A stretch of 64,000 bases of DNA, from positions 372,001 through 436,000 of the forward strand of contig NZ_JRJE01000031.1 of the NCBI RefSeq assembly GCF_000763295.1. Reading direction: 5' to 3'. Numbering within the stretch: the first letter of the stretch is position 1; every line of letters begins with the position of its first letter. Positions 16,490 through 25,458 of the stretch are shown piece by piece. The notes under the pieces were generated by a model that was not told the DNA's origin, did no database searches, and saw nothing but the letters and a program-made list of their open reading frames with translations. Made by a program: the position numbers and the translations under genes. Source of the DNA: Thalassospira australica (GTDB lineage Bacteria > Pseudomonadota > Alphaproteobacteria > Rhodospirillales > Thalassospiraceae).

Positions 16490-18514
16490 ATGGCGCAAGC
16501 GTCTTTCCGCAAGATCTCGATCTGCGCAATGGCACTGGGCTTATCGATCCTGATACCAGAGAATCATCAGTTACGGGCCGCGACGAACGAAGACAGTATT
16601 CTTCACACGCAACCGCCCTCGCCGCTTTATTCTTCTGTTAGCCGGGCGCGTCTAAACGCCTTTCTGGATGCCGTTGAAGACGGCAAGACAGAGGTTTTCG
16701 AACGGCTCCTGACAAATTTTGATGATCCTCTGCTGCAAAAGGCAGCGGAATGGATGCTTTTGACCGCGCCGAATTCGGGTCACAGCTTCGAAGAAATCAC
16801 CACCTTCATAGATGCCCATCCCAAATGGCCAAGTCAGGCACTGCTGCGCCAACGCGCCGAAGAAGCCATGACCGATGCCGTGCCAGATGAAGCAATCCTG
16901 GCTTGGTTCAAACGATCCGCGCCCGTCACTGCAGATGGTGCGACACGTCAGATCAAGGCGCTTTTGGGGGCTGGTCAGGAATCTGCCGCCATTGCCTTGG
17001 TACGTCACAGCTGGATCAACGAAAATTTCGGCAGCGGCCAGGAACGCCGTTTCCTTGATCGTTATGGCAAATACATTGATCAGGAAACCCATGAACAGCG
17101 TCTTGATCGCTTGTTATGGGAAGGTCGCCTGACGACGGCAGCGCGCATGATGAAACATGTCAGTGATGATTACCGCCGTCTGGCAGAAGCGCGCGCCGCC
17201 TTAAGGGCAATGCGCGGTGGTGTCGATGGCGCGATCAATCGCGTTCCCGAAAAATACCGTGATGATCCCGGCCTGATTTACGAACGCGTGCGCTGGCGCC
17301 GCAAGAAAGACCGTGATCAGGATGCCCGCGACCTTTTGTTGTCGCAGGCCAATGATTTGGCATACATCTCGATCCGCCCGCAATACTGGTGGCTGGAAAA
17401 GGCGATCCTTGCACGGCGCGCTCTGCAAAAGGGTCACATCACCGACGCCTATCGCCTTGTTGCCAATCATGGACAAGTTGATGCCGGTGATATTGCCGAG
17501 GCCGAATGGTATGCCGGATGGATCGCACTTGAATTTCTGGGCGATGCCGATATCGCACTGACACATTTCCAGAACCTGTATGACGTTGTGCAGTATCCGA
17601 TCAGCCTCGCACGCGGTTCCTACTGGGCTGGGCGTGCCAATGCAAAACTTGGCGATACCAAGCGTGCAAAGGAATGGTTTGCTATCGCAGCCGAGCATGC
17701 CCACACGTTTTATGGTCAGCTTGCGATTGATGAATTGGGCACCAAGCCGAGCTATTCGGTTGAACAACCTGTCCCAAGCCCGGAACAACGCGCCGCATTC
17801 GAAGCACAGGAATTGACCCAGGTTGTCCGCAAACTGGGCGAGATGGGTCTTGGCAACATCATCCGCCCCTTCATCATGGCGCTGGTGTACGAACATGATG
17901 AACCGGAATATCTGGCAATGGCGACCGACCTCGCCCGCGAATATGGCCGAACGGACCTTGGCATCCTGGCGGCAAAACGCAGCATTCGAACCGGCAGTGG
18001 CTATCTGGATGCGGCATATCCGATCCATGAACAGGTCCCGCTTGGTCGGGCACCGGACCCGGCATTGGTTCATGCCATAATGCGACAGGAAAGCCTGTTT
18101 AACGCCCAGGCGGTGTCATCTGCCGGGGCCCGTGGTCTGATGCAACTGATGCCTGCCACAGCCAAACGCATGGCTAAAAACCTTGATCTCGACTACGATA
18201 CCGACCGCTTGACCGAAGACCCGTCATTTAATATCGCGGTTGGCCGTGCCTATCTTGAACGGCTGCTTGACCGTTGGGACGGTCAGGAAGTGCTGACGAT
18301 TGCCAGTTACAATGCCGGGCCAACCCGTGTGCGCCAATGGATCAACGAATATGGTGACCCAAGAGACCCTGACGTTGATCTGGTCGACTGGATCGAAATG
18401 ATCCCCTATAGCGAAACCCGAAATTACGTTCAGCGCGTGATGGAAGGAACTTATGTCTATCGTCGGCGTTTTGCCCGCGATGAGATCGCAATGGGCCAGA
18501 CTGATGCGGAGTAA
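16490..18514 (+). CDS. Soluble lytic murein transglycosylase (Slt family)
   Basis: A 674-residue periplasmic enzyme that cleaves peptidoglycan glycan strands with 1,6-anhydro bond formation. A signal peptide (KISICAMALGLSILIPENHQ region) is followed by a long helical superhelix domain of the Slt70 type (about 60-490). The C-terminal lysozyme-like SLT domain carries MRQESLFNAQAVSSAGARG, in which Glu (about residue 533) is catalytic, then GLMQLMPATAKR and IASYNAGPTRVRQW. An AAGGGGAA site precedes the ATG. It is divergent from dapA. It could take part in wall turnover and recycling, or assist insertion of envelope machines; the sequence does not say which. Confidence 0.93.
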   Translation: MAQASFRKISICAMALGLSILIPENHQLRAATNEDSILHTQPPSPLYSSVSRARLNAFLDAVEDGKTEVFERLLTNFDDPLLQKAAEWMLLTAPNSGHSFEEITTFIDAHPKWPSQALLRQRAEEAMTDAVPDEAILAWFKRSAPVTADGATRQIKALLGAGQESAAIALVRHSWINENFGSGQERRFLDRYGKYIDQETHEQRLDRLLWEGRLTTAARMMKHVSDDYRRLAEARAALRAMRGGVDGAINRVPEKYRDDPGLIYERVRWRRKKDRDQDARDLLLSQANDLAYISIRPQYWWLEKAILARRALQKGHITDAYRLVANHGQVDAGDIAEAEWYAGWIALEFLGDADIALTHFQNLYDVVQYPISLARGSYWAGRANAKLGDTKRAKEWFAIAAEHAHTFYGQLAIDELGTKPSYSVEQPVPSPEQRAAFEAQELTQVVRKLGEMGLGNIIRPFIMALVYEHDEPEYLAMATDLAREYGRTDLGILAAKRSIRTGSGYLDAAYPIHEQVPLGRAPDPALVHAIMRQESLFNAQAVSSAGARGLMQLMPATAKRMAKNLDLDYDTDRLTEDPSFNIAVGRAYLERLLDRWDGQEVLTIASYNAGPTRVRQWINEYGDPRDPDVDLVDWIEMIPYSETRNYVQRVMEGTYVYRRRFARDEIAMGQTDAE

Positions 18515-18593
18515 GGGCCCAAAGCCCTGATTTGTGCTTCTGGCCAAATCGCCCATATTTGATCAATACTGCTTGTCAGAAAAGGTCAGCAAC

Positions 18594-19292
18594 ATGTCCG
18601 ATAATGCACTGTCTTCTTGCCGCGCTTTTGTTTTTGATGCGTATGGTACCCTGTTTGACGTTGGATCGGCTGTCGCCAAGTTTCGCGACAGCATCGGTGA
18701 CGAATCAGACCGCCTCTCATCAATCTGGCGTCAAAAACAGCTTGAATATACCTGGCTTCGCAGCCTGATGGGTGAGTTTGCTGATTTCTGGACGGTCACG
18801 GGTGATGCGCTTGACTTTGCCCTTGATCAGATCGGCAAGAAGGATCCGGTGCTGCGGGCCAAACTGATGGAAACCTACCTGTCACTTGATACATTCCCCG
18901 AAGTCGTGGAAACCCTTAACACCTTAAAAGCACAGGGGCACAAACTTGCCATCCTGTCGAACGGGGCAAAACATATGCTGATCTCGGCGGCGAAATCGTC
19001 GGGCATTCTTTCCCTGTTTGATCAGATCATCTGTGTTGATGAACTCAAAACATACAAACCCCACCCGGATGTTTATCAGCTTGCCGTCGACAAGCTGGAA
19101 GTCGAAGCCGCAGAAATTTCGTTCCAGTCATCGAATGGCTGGGATATTGCCGGGGCCGGTCATTTCGGCTTCCGCACCGCATGGATCAATCGTGCGCACA
19201 CCCCGGCTGAACGGCTGTCACATGAAGCCGATGTCGTTCTGAACGGCCTTGATGAACTGCTACCTCTGGTGGGCGAACCGCAGAAGGCCTGA
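18594..19292 (+). CDS. Haloacid dehalogenase, type II family hydrolase
   Basis: A 232-residue HAD-superfamily hydrolase resembling L-2-haloacid dehalogenases. The nucleophile Asp15 lies in FVFDAYGTLFDV, motif II Ser in ILSNG, motif III Lys in YKPHPDVY, and the dehalogenase-specific SSNGWDIAGAGHFG loop follows. The Arg of WRQKQLEYTW, which handles the halide in true dehalogenases, is also present, so haloacid hydrolysis is plausible, though many members have other substrates. The start at 18594 has an AAAGG site; the open frame extends 60 bases further but lacks one. It stands alone between the transglycosylase gene and a terminator. Confidence 0.85.
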   Translation: MSDNALSSCRAFVFDAYGTLFDVGSAVAKFRDSIGDESDRLSSIWRQKQLEYTWLRSLMGEFADFWTVTGDALDFALDQIGKKDPVLRAKLMETYLSLDTFPEVVETLNTLKAQGHKLAILSNGAKHMLISAAKSSGILSLFDQIICVDELKTYKPHPDVYQLAVDKLEVEAAEISFQSSNGWDIAGAGHFGFRTAWINRAHTPAERLSHEADVVLNGLDELLPLVGEPQKA

Positions 19293-19330
19293 GCAGAAAG
19301 CCTGACAGGAAAGCATCACATCAAAACACA

Positions 19331-19363
19331 AAAAGGCAGGTCCGAAACCGGAACCTGCCTTTT
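19331..19363. terminator. Bidirectional terminator between the dehalogenase and bactofilin genes
   Basis: AAAAGGCAGGT (19331-19341) pairs with ACCTGCCTTTT (19353-19363), with a small inner CCG/CGG stem. The plus strand ends in TTTTATCTGTTTT and the minus strand in TTTTTGTGTTTT, so it can end both convergent transcripts. Confidence 0.8.
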
Positions 19364-19431
19364 ATCTGTTTTACCCGTCGCAAAGGTGACCGGACCCGTC
19401 GCCTTAGGACTGATAAAGATCGCTTATGCGA

Positions 19432-19887
19432 TTATTTGTTTTCTTTCTTCACGTTGGCAGCAACTACCTGCCCCGCCTGAATAACGGTCAAACCGCCTTC
19501 GTCCGACACGCCTTCGATGCGACGGCAATGTCCTTCGATATGGGCACCGGGTTCGATCGAAAGGCTTTCGTGAAGAATGTCCCCAATCATACGTGCGGTA
19601 TCTGCCAAAGAAACATCACGCGCGCGGACCTGACCAACAACGGTGCCACAAATGCGGATTTTCTCTGCGACGATTTCGCCGCGTACTTCGCCATTTTGAC
19701 CAATTGTCAAAGTCCGGGTGCGGATATCGCCATTAACCGAACCATCCACCTGAACATCGGATTCAGAAATCAGATCACCGGTTACCCGAAGATCAGCATT
19801 GATGACCGAAAGGCCACCTTTTTTCTCAGCAGTTGCGCTGCCGTTTTTAGTCGTTGTTTGTTTCGTCTTGCTCGCTTTTGAAAACAT
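19432..19887 (-). CDS. Bactofilin
   Basis: A 151-residue bactofilin, a polymer-forming cytoskeletal protein with a right-handed beta-helix core. The DUF583 core begins around LSVINADLRVTGDL and contains repeating hydrophobic-Gly turns (DGSVNGDIRTRTLTIGQNGEVRG region), flanked by a Lys/Thr-rich N-terminal tail and a short basic end. The ATG at 19887 follows GGGA at a suitable distance and lies 41 bases inside the upstream LytM gene, which is strong evidence of coupling. Bactofilins recruit or position cell-wall enzymes, and bactofilin-LytM pairing is reported in other bacteria; a direct role in local wall remodelling is the natural inference here. Confidence 0.9.
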   Translation of the reverse strand: MFSKASKTKQTTTKNGSATAEKKGGLSVINADLRVTGDLISESDVQVDGSVNGDIRTRTLTIGQNGEVRGEIVAEKIRICGTVVGQVRARDVSLADTARMIGDILHESLSIEPGAHIEGHCRRIEGVSDEGGLTVIQAGQVVAANVKKENK

Positions 19888-21172
19888 AACGTCCCGCCTC
19901 AATAAATTTTATAGGATTGACCGGCTTGTCATGAACCAAAACCTCGTAATGGACGTGGCTGCCTGTACTGCGGCCAGTACTGCCCATCAAGGCTATGTGG
20001 TCCTGGTAACGCACTTCGTCGCCCTTCTTTACGAGGACCTTGTATAGGTGGCCATAACGGGTTCGAACGCCGTTTCCATGATCAATTTCGACCATCTTCC
20101 CGTATTTGCCACTCCATCCCGCATGCACCACTTTTCCTGGTGCTGTTGCAAGAATTGGTGTCTTGATCGGTCCGGCAAGATCTACACCGGAATGAAAAGC
20201 CCAGCGACCATTGATCGGGTCTTTTCGTTTACCGAACGAGCTCGATAAGTAATAAGACGCGGCTGGCTCCCCAATCGGCGTCTTTTTCAGTCTGTCATGC
20301 AGGCTGGAAAGATGATCCATACGGTCATTCAATGCCAATGCCACATTCACAAATTCTTCGTCCTGCGGGTGTTCGGGTTCAAACGCCACGAACGGACCAC
20401 CAACCCCCGGTTCCTGCGGCTTCATGGGGGGCAGGATAAAGGTTTCGGGACTAAGCCCGGTCATTTCCAGGACATTCTCAAGTTCAAGAATGGTCGTATC
20501 CGCCGTCTGGGCAACACGTTGCATCGCCTGTTGCTGGATCGAATGAAGATCAGCAATACGTTGGCGGGCGTCACTCAGTTCGCCCTGAAGCTTTTTGGAA
20601 CGCTGCAACGCCTGATCACGTTCGCGCATCACGCGCGACATAACCGTTTCAACGGTTTCCAACTCATCACGCAGGGCAAGGTTTCGGTTGGTAATACCGT
20701 CGATTTGCCCCTGCAGCGCATTCATTTGGTTATCCATCGATGTTCGAAGGGCAGAAATCCGGACCTTTTCCTTCTCGCTACTCTCAAGCTTGGAGGTATA
20801 GTCCTGTACCCGCGCTTGAAGCTGCAGGTTATGTTCTGCCATCGACAACAGATTGCGATGGGTGTCTTCCATTTGGGCGGTAATTTCGCCAAAACGCCGC
20901 TGACTTTCAGTGACGCGTGCAATCAGCCGGTTATAGGACAGCTCGCTGCGGAAAAGTTGTTCCTCACGCAGGGTCAGGCGTTGATCAAGATACCAACTGT
21001 ATCCTGTAACCCCGACGGTCCAGGTGATGACCGCTGCCCCAAAAGAGGCCAACGCCAACTGCCCAAATTTTCCAAGCCGAAGCTGGTAAACAGAATCATT
21101 GGACCGGACAAGCAATTGCCGTTCCGGAAACCATTTATCCACCAAGCGACGAATGCCTTCAAACGCCGACAT
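19847..21172 (-). CDS. M23 (LytM) family peptidase, membrane-anchored with coiled coil
   Basis: A 441-residue envelope protein: short cytoplasmic N-terminus, one membrane span (about 38-60), a long coiled coil (about 65-240) and a C-terminal LytM domain (about 305-425). Zinc-site motifs are intact: FHSGVDLAG (HxxxD) and SHVHYEV (HxH), so endopeptidase activity on peptidoglycan cross-links is likely, whereas many EnvC-type activators lack these. It is the first gene of a two-gene unit with the bactofilin, whose start lies inside its 3' end. This topology lets the cytoplasmic bactofilin contact the anchor and place the peptidase outside. A CtrA-like box lies 135 bases upstream. Confidence 0.92.
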   Translation of the reverse strand: MSAFEGIRRLVDKWFPERQLLVRSNDSVYQLRLGKFGQLALASFGAAVITWTVGVTGYSWYLDQRLTLREEQLFRSELSYNRLIARVTESQRRFGEITAQMEDTHRNLLSMAEHNLQLQARVQDYTSKLESSEKEKVRISALRTSMDNQMNALQGQIDGITNRNLALRDELETVETVMSRVMRERDQALQRSKKLQGELSDARQRIADLHSIQQQAMQRVAQTADTTILELENVLEMTGLSPETFILPPMKPQEPGVGGPFVAFEPEHPQDEEFVNVALALNDRMDHLSSLHDRLKKTPIGEPAASYYLSSSFGKRKDPINGRWAFHSGVDLAGPIKTPILATAPGKVVHAGWSGKYGKMVEIDHGNGVRTRYGHLYKVLVKKGDEVRYQDHIALMGSTGRSTGSHVHYEVLVHDKPVNPIKFIEAGRYVFKSEQDETNND

Positions 21173-21306
21173 ATTCAGTGTCTAACCCCTAGTTGCCCGT
21201 AATCACGTCCGGATATTCCCCGGTTACGTCGAGTTTATATTGCCCCACCTGAGTCTTCTTGTCTTTTTCTTTACGCTACCTGTAAGTCGCCTCGCAAGCA
21301 AGCCTG

Positions 21307-21321
21307 TTAACACATCCTTAA
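21307..21321. promoter_or_regulatory. CtrA-type binding box between lytM and pgpA
   Basis: TTAA (21307-21310), seven bases, TTAA (21318-21321), within the context GTTAAC-N5-CTTAACC, matches the full CtrA consensus TTAA-N7-TTAA known from Caulobacter and relatives. It lies in the 227-base divergent region, 135 bases upstream of the LytM/bactofilin unit and 79 bases upstream of pgpA. The match is exact; whether CtrA binds is inference. Confidence 0.55.
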
Positions 21322-21399
21322 CCGTAAAATTTTCCCCGTTCGATACCCATGCTGTGTTACCTATGGCCATCTTTCACATCTCTCATACGTAAAGCGACA

Positions 21400-21882
21400 A
21401 TGTCTTTTTCCCGTTTTCTAATAACTTTTGCCGCAACCTGGTTCTATAGCGGCAAAAGTCCAAAGGCACCGGGCACTGCCGGGTCATTCGCCGCCCTGCC
21501 CTTTGGCTGGGCGATCTGGATGTATGGCGGAGACAGCATTCTTATTGTCGCCAGCATTTTGATTTTTGCCATCGGTGTGTGGGTCGCCCACCAATACAGC
21601 CACCTTCTGGGCATTCATGACGCGGGTGAGATCGTCATTGATGAGGTTGTCGGACAGTGGATGTGCCTGCTGGTGATCCCGCTAGGTGGCGGATGGATCG
21701 ATATTCTTTGGATGTTGGCGGCCTTCGTTGCATTTCGGTTCTTTGACATTATCAAGCCCTGGCCGATACGCTGGGTAGATCGGCGCGTTGGCGGCGGTTT
21801 CGGCATCATGTTTGATGATGTGCTTGCCGCGGCCTTTGCCATGATCACACTCGCGGTATTCGTTCACTTGATTGGCGGATGA
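21400..21882 (+). CDS. pgpA: Phosphatidylglycerophosphatase A
   Basis: Dephosphorylates phosphatidylglycerol phosphate to phosphatidylglycerol. The 160-residue membrane protein has the family features FYSGKSPKAPGTAGS near the N-terminus, the acidic HDAGEIVIDEVVGQW motif and about four hydrophobic segments, and ends near MFDDVLAA with its conserved Asp pair. The start at 21400 is chosen because it fits the family; the open frame reaches further upstream without a ribosome site. Its TGA overlaps the next ATG in an ATGA junction, so it is coupled to pncC. pgpA-cinA linkage is common in proteobacteria. Confidence 0.93.
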   Translation: MSFSRFLITFAATWFYSGKSPKAPGTAGSFAALPFGWAIWMYGGDSILIVASILIFAIGVWVAHQYSHLLGIHDAGEIVIDEVVGQWMCLLVIPLGGGWIDILWMLAAFVAFRFFDIIKPWPIRWVDRRVGGGFGIMFDDVLAAAFAMITLAVFVHLIGG

Positions 21883-22382
21883 CACCCATGATGACCGACC
21901 AGGATATTCTAGAAAAAGCAAGCGCACTGATCGCACGCTGCAAGGCCAAAGGCGTGATGATCGCAACCGCTGAATCCTGTACCGGCGGCCTGATTACAGG
22001 CTCACTAACCGGGGTTGATGGCAGTTCTTCGGTCGTTGATTGCGGTTTCGTCACCTATTCCAACGAAGCCAAGCGGGATCTGCTCGGGGTTGGCGAGGAT
22101 TTGTTGGCCGAATTCGGGGCCGTATCAGAACCGGTCGCACGCGCCATGTCCGAAGGCGCATTGAAACGGGCACCAAATGCAACAATTGCAGTCTCTGTCA
22201 CCGGAATTGCAGGCCCGGGCGGTGGAACCGATACAAAACCGGTTGGGCTGGTGCATTTTGGCTGTTCTGCCAAAGACCACGCAACAATCACCACCCATGA
22301 AGTTTTCCCCGGTGACCGGCATGCTGTGCGCAAGGCGACGGTTCTTCGGGCATTTTCCCTGATCGATGAGATGCTTGGTTAA
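21879..22382 (+). CDS. pncC: Nicotinamide-nucleotide amidohydrolase (CinA C-terminal domain)
   Basis: A 167-residue stand-alone CinA C-terminal domain. Family members deamidate NMN to nicotinate mononucleotide, recycling pyridine nucleotide released by the NAD-dependent DNA ligase. Visible motifs are TAESCTGGLITG, in which Ser is the proposed nucleophile, TYSNEAKRDLLGV, and SVTGIAGPGGGTDTKPVG. The N-terminal nucleotide-binding domain of full-length CinA is absent, as in E. coli YgaD. The ATG overlaps the pgpA stop. The stop directly abuts that of the convergent Coq10-like gene with no base between. Confidence 0.92.
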   Translation: MTPMMTDQDILEKASALIARCKAKGVMIATAESCTGGLITGSLTGVDGSSSVVDCGFVTYSNEAKRDLLGVGEDLLAEFGAVSEPVARAMSEGALKRAPNATIAVSVTGIAGPGGGTDTKPVGLVHFGCSAKDHATITTHEVFPGDRHAVRKATVLRAFSLIDEMLG

Positions 22383-22847
22383 TTAAGCCTGGCTATCGGC
22401 AGGCGGGAGTTTCGGCTCCCCATACACTTCACGTGCCCGGGTTTCAAACGCACCAACCATCATCTTGACGGCCTCGTTAAAGACAACGCCGATCATTTTC
22501 TGCAACAGGGCTGACCGAAACTCGAAATCCACGAAGAAATCAAGCGAAGTGCCACCGTCTTCATCCTCTTCAAATACCCAGTGATTGTTAAGGTACTTGA
22601 ACGGCCCCTGCAGATATTCAACGTCGACCCGATCCGGGCGCTGCAGGGTTACTTTCGAGGTGTATTTTTCCCGAAACATTTTAAAGCCGATCACCAAATC
22701 CGCTTTAAGCACATTCCCATCGCGTTTGCGTACGCGTGAGGCGACACACCACGGGAGAAACTCGGAATAGGAATCGATATCCGCGACGAGCTCAAAGAGT
22801 TGTTCCGGCGTATAGGGCAGTTTCCTGCGCTCTGCATGCGTCGGCAC
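22383..22847 (-). CDS. Coq10/RatA family START-domain protein
   Basis: A 154-residue START-fold protein of the Coq10/RatA family. It shows the characteristic opening PYTPEQLFELVADIDSYSEFLPWC and the later FEFRSALLQKMIGVVFNEAVKMMVGAFE helix. In mitochondria Coq10 binds ubiquinone and supports respiration; the E. coli homologue was reported as a ribosome-association toxin, so the function in this clade is unsettled and a quinone role is the more economical guess. The start is a GTG at 22847 with a strong GGGGAGA site. It lies 39 bases after lipA on the same strand, an association frequent in alphaproteobacteria. Confidence 0.88.
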   Translation of the reverse strand: MPTHAERRKLPYTPEQLFELVADIDSYSEFLPWCVASRVRKRDGNVLKADLVIGFKMFREKYTSKVTLQRPDRVDVEYLQGPFKYLNNHWVFEEDEDGGTSLDFFVDFEFRSALLQKMIGVVFNEAVKMMVGAFETRAREVYGEPKLPPADSQA

Positions 22848-22886
22848 CCGATATCTCCCCTGATCGTCGCGCGTTTCGTCTCGGTG

Positions 22887-23885
22887 TTACTGAGCAGCCG
22901 TAACGGCTTTTTCCGCTTTGGCTTTCGCTTCTTCGGCGGCAGCCAGCTTTTTCTCGCGGGCTTCACGCAGCAATTCGAAGTCACGGTCCGCGTGATAGCT
23001 TGAGCGGGTCAATGGCGTTGCCGATACCATCAAGAACCCTTTGCCTCGCGCCATAGAGGCATAGTCGTTAAACTCATCAGGCGTGACAAACTTGTGGACA
23101 GGCTCATGTTTGAGGGTCGGCTGCAAATACTGGCCAACAGTCAGGAAATCCACGTCTGCAACACGCAGGTCATCCATAACCTGTGCCAGTTCCTGGCGTT
23201 CCTCGCCCAAACCGACCATCAGGCCAGATTTGGTAAAGATCGTCGGGTCAATCTGCTTAACCCGGTCAAGAATGCGCAGCGATTGATAGTACCGAGCCCC
23301 CGGACGGATGTTGGTATAAAGCCTCGGAACCGTTTCAAGATTGTGGTTGAACACATCAGGGCGGGCCTTGGCAACGATTTCAACCGCACCCGGCTTGTCA
23401 CGGAAATCCGGGGTCAGGATTTCAATCGTGGTTTCTGGCGATTTATGACGGATGGCTTCGATCACACGGGCAAAATGTGCTGCCCCGCCATCGGCAAGGT
23501 CATCACGGTCGACAGAAGTGATCACAACATGCTTGAGCTGCATGTCGGCAACCGCCATCGCCAGGTTTTCCGGCTCGAACGGATCAAGCGCGTTGGGCAT
23601 CCCGGTTTTCACATTGCAGAACGAACAAGCACGCGTACACGTATCGCCCATGATCATGAAGGATGCGTGCTTTTTCTGCCAGCATTCGCCGATATTCGGG
23701 CATGCAGCTTCTTCGCAAACAGTATGCAGGTTCAGACCACGCGCAAGTTCGCGGGTCTCCTGATACCCCTTGGAGGTTGGCGCCTTGACGCGAATCCAGG
23801 ATGGCTTGCGACCGGATGGTCGATCTGGCCGTTTCTGTTTTTCCGGATGACGAACTACTTTCTGTTCGCTGGGCGCCGTCGACAT
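22887..23885 (-). CDS. lipA: Lipoyl synthase
   Basis: Radical SAM enzyme that inserts two sulfur atoms into protein-bound octanoyl groups to form lipoate. In the 332-residue protein the auxiliary cluster Cys motif is [12 protein letters not shown], the radical SAM motif CTRACSFC, and the C-terminal RSSYHA Ser ligand is present. An Ala/Lys-rich tail of about 25 residues extends the C-terminus. The strong GGAGGTAAC site fixes the ATG at 23885. Placement immediately after the pyruvate dehydrogenase genes makes sense because both pdhB and pdhC encode lipoyl domains that need modification. Confidence 0.96.
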   Translation of the reverse strand: MSTAPSEQKVVRHPEKQKRPDRPSGRKPSWIRVKAPTSKGYQETRELARGLNLHTVCEEAACPNIGECWQKKHASFMIMGDTCTRACSFCNVKTGMPNALDPFEPENLAMAVADMQLKHVVITSVDRDDLADGGAAHFARVIEAIRHKSPETTIEILTPDFRDKPGAVEIVAKARPDVFNHNLETVPRLYTNIRPGARYYQSLRILDRVKQIDPTIFTKSGLMVGLGEERQELAQVMDDLRVADVDFLTVGQYLQPTLKHEPVHKFVTPDEFNDYASMARGKGFLMVSATPLTRSSYHADRDFELLREAREKKLAAAEEAKAKAEKAVTAAQ

Positions 23886-23910
23886 AGAGTTACCTCCGAA
23901 GGGTTGGACC

Positions 23911-23991
23911 GGCGGCAATTTGCCGCCCCGCCATGCATTTGTCAAACCGACATTCGTTCAAAACGGTCATACCGGGCATGTGTTCCCGGTA
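23911..23991. other. Two short stem-loops between lpdA and lipA
   Basis: GGCGGCAA-T-TTGCCGCC (23911-23927) is an 8-bp palindrome, and TACCGGG with CCCGGTA (23970-23976 with 23985-23991) is a 7-bp stem with an eight-base loop. They occupy the 118 bases between the lpdA stop and lipA start. Neither is followed by a T run, so they may be attenuating or protective mRNA structures rather than terminators. Confidence 0.45.
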
Positions 23992-24003
23992 AAACCCATT
24001 GTT

Positions 24004-25401
24004 TTAGAAGTGGATCGCACGCCCATAGGCGTCAAGGACCGACTCATGCATCATTTCCGAAAGTGTTGGATGCGGGAAGACCGTATGCATCAGGTCTTCC
24101 TCGGTCGTTTCCAGCCCCATCGCAACCACAAAGCCCTGAATCAGCTCGGTCACTTCGGCCCCGACCATGTGCGCACCAAGCAATTCACCGGTCTTGGCAT
24201 CAAACACGGTCTTCACAAGACCCTCGGCCTCGCCAAGGGCAACGGCCTTGCCATTGCCGATGAACGGGAACTTGCCGACCTTGACCTCATAACCGGCTTC
24301 TTTGGCCTTGGCCTCGGTCAGGCCAACACTTGCGACCTGCGGATGGCAATAGGTGCATCCCGGGATCTTGCGCGGATCAAGCGGATGTACGCCTTTGACA
24401 CCGGCAATCTTTTCAATGCAGACAACACCTTCGTGTTCTGCCTTGTGCGCCAGCATCGGCGGACCGGCGACGTCACCGATGGCATAGATGCCCGGTTCTG
24501 CCGTTGCCGAATATTCATCCGTCCCAATCACATTGCGGTCAATCTTGACCTTGGTGGTTTCAAGACCAAGACCTTCGGTATTACCGATCACACCAACAGC
24601 AGAAATCACGCGATCAACGGTGAGTTCCTGTTTCTTGCCGTCTTTGGTTTCGACCGTAACCACAACATTGTCGGCGTTACGCTTAAGGTTGGCGACCTTG
24701 GCTTCGGTCAGGATTTTCATCCCGTCCTTGGTCATCATTTTTTGTGCAAGCCCCGCCACTTCCTTGTCTTCGACTGGCATGATCTGCGGCATGATTTCAA
24801 CCACCGTCACATCAGCACCCATGGTGTGATAGAAGCTGGCGAATTCGATCCCGATAGCACCGGAACCAACCACAACAAGGCTTTTGGGCATTTTATCAGG
24901 CGTCATTGCCTTCTTGTAATCCCAGACAACCTTGCCGTCGGCTTCAAGCCCCGGAAGTGCACGCGCCCGTGCACCGGTCGCGATGATATAGTTCTTGGCG
25001 GTATAGGTGCCCTTGTCCTTGCCTTCGACCACGATCTTTTTCGGGCCATCGAACTTGGCTTCGCCGTTAATCACCGTCACCTTGTTCTTTTTCAGCAAAT
25101 GACCAACACCGCCCGAAAGCTGTTTGGACACACCGCGCGACCGCTGGATCACCGCATCAAGATCAAAGGACGGCTTTTCACACGAAAGACCATATTCCTT
25201 TGCATGATGCATGTTGCGATAAACTTCGGCCGAACGCAGCAGCGCCTTGGTCGGGATACAACCCCAGTTCAGGCAAATGCCACCAAGATGTTCACGTTCA
25301 ACAACAGCCGTTTTCAGACCAAGCTGTGCCGCCCGGATTGCGGTTACATAACCACCCGGACCTGCACCAACCACGATTACGTCGAAATTGCTATCTGCCA
25401 T
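24004..25401 (-). CDS. lpdA: Dihydrolipoyl dehydrogenase (E3)
   Basis: FAD enzyme that reoxidises dihydrolipoyl groups and passes electrons to NAD. In the 465-residue protein, the FAD motif VVGAGPGGYVTAIRAAQLG, the redox disulfide C43/C48 in GGICLNWGCIPTKALL, a second GxGxxG (VVGSGAIGIEFASF) and the C-terminal HPHPTLSE with its catalytic His-Glu pair are all present. An AAGGAGA site precedes the ATG at 25401. It follows pdhA-pdhB-pdhC and therefore most likely serves pyruvate dehydrogenase. Other 2-oxoacid dehydrogenases in the genome may have their own E3. Confidence 0.95.
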   Translation of the reverse strand: MADSNFDVIVVGAGPGGYVTAIRAAQLGLKTAVVEREHLGGICLNWGCIPTKALLRSAEVYRNMHHAKEYGLSCEKPSFDLDAVIQRSRGVSKQLSGGVGHLLKKNKVTVINGEAKFDGPKKIVVEGKDKGTYTAKNYIIATGARARALPGLEADGKVVWDYKKAMTPDKMPKSLVVVGSGAIGIEFASFYHTMGADVTVVEIMPQIMPVEDKEVAGLAQKMMTKDGMKILTEAKVANLKRNADNVVVTVETKDGKKQELTVDRVISAVGVIGNTEGLGLETTKVKIDRNVIGTDEYSATAEPGIYAIGDVAGPPMLAHKAEHEGVVCIEKIAGVKGVHPLDPRKIPGCTYCHPQVASVGLTEAKAKEAGYEVKVGKFPFIGNGKAVALGEAEGLVKTVFDAKTGELLGAHMVGAEVTELIQGFVVAMGLETTEEDLMHTVFPHPTLSEMMHESVLDAYGRAIHF

Positions 25402-25458
25402 CGTAGGATCTCCTTCGCCTGCCCGATAACGGCTACAGGTCTTTAAATTCAAATGCTT

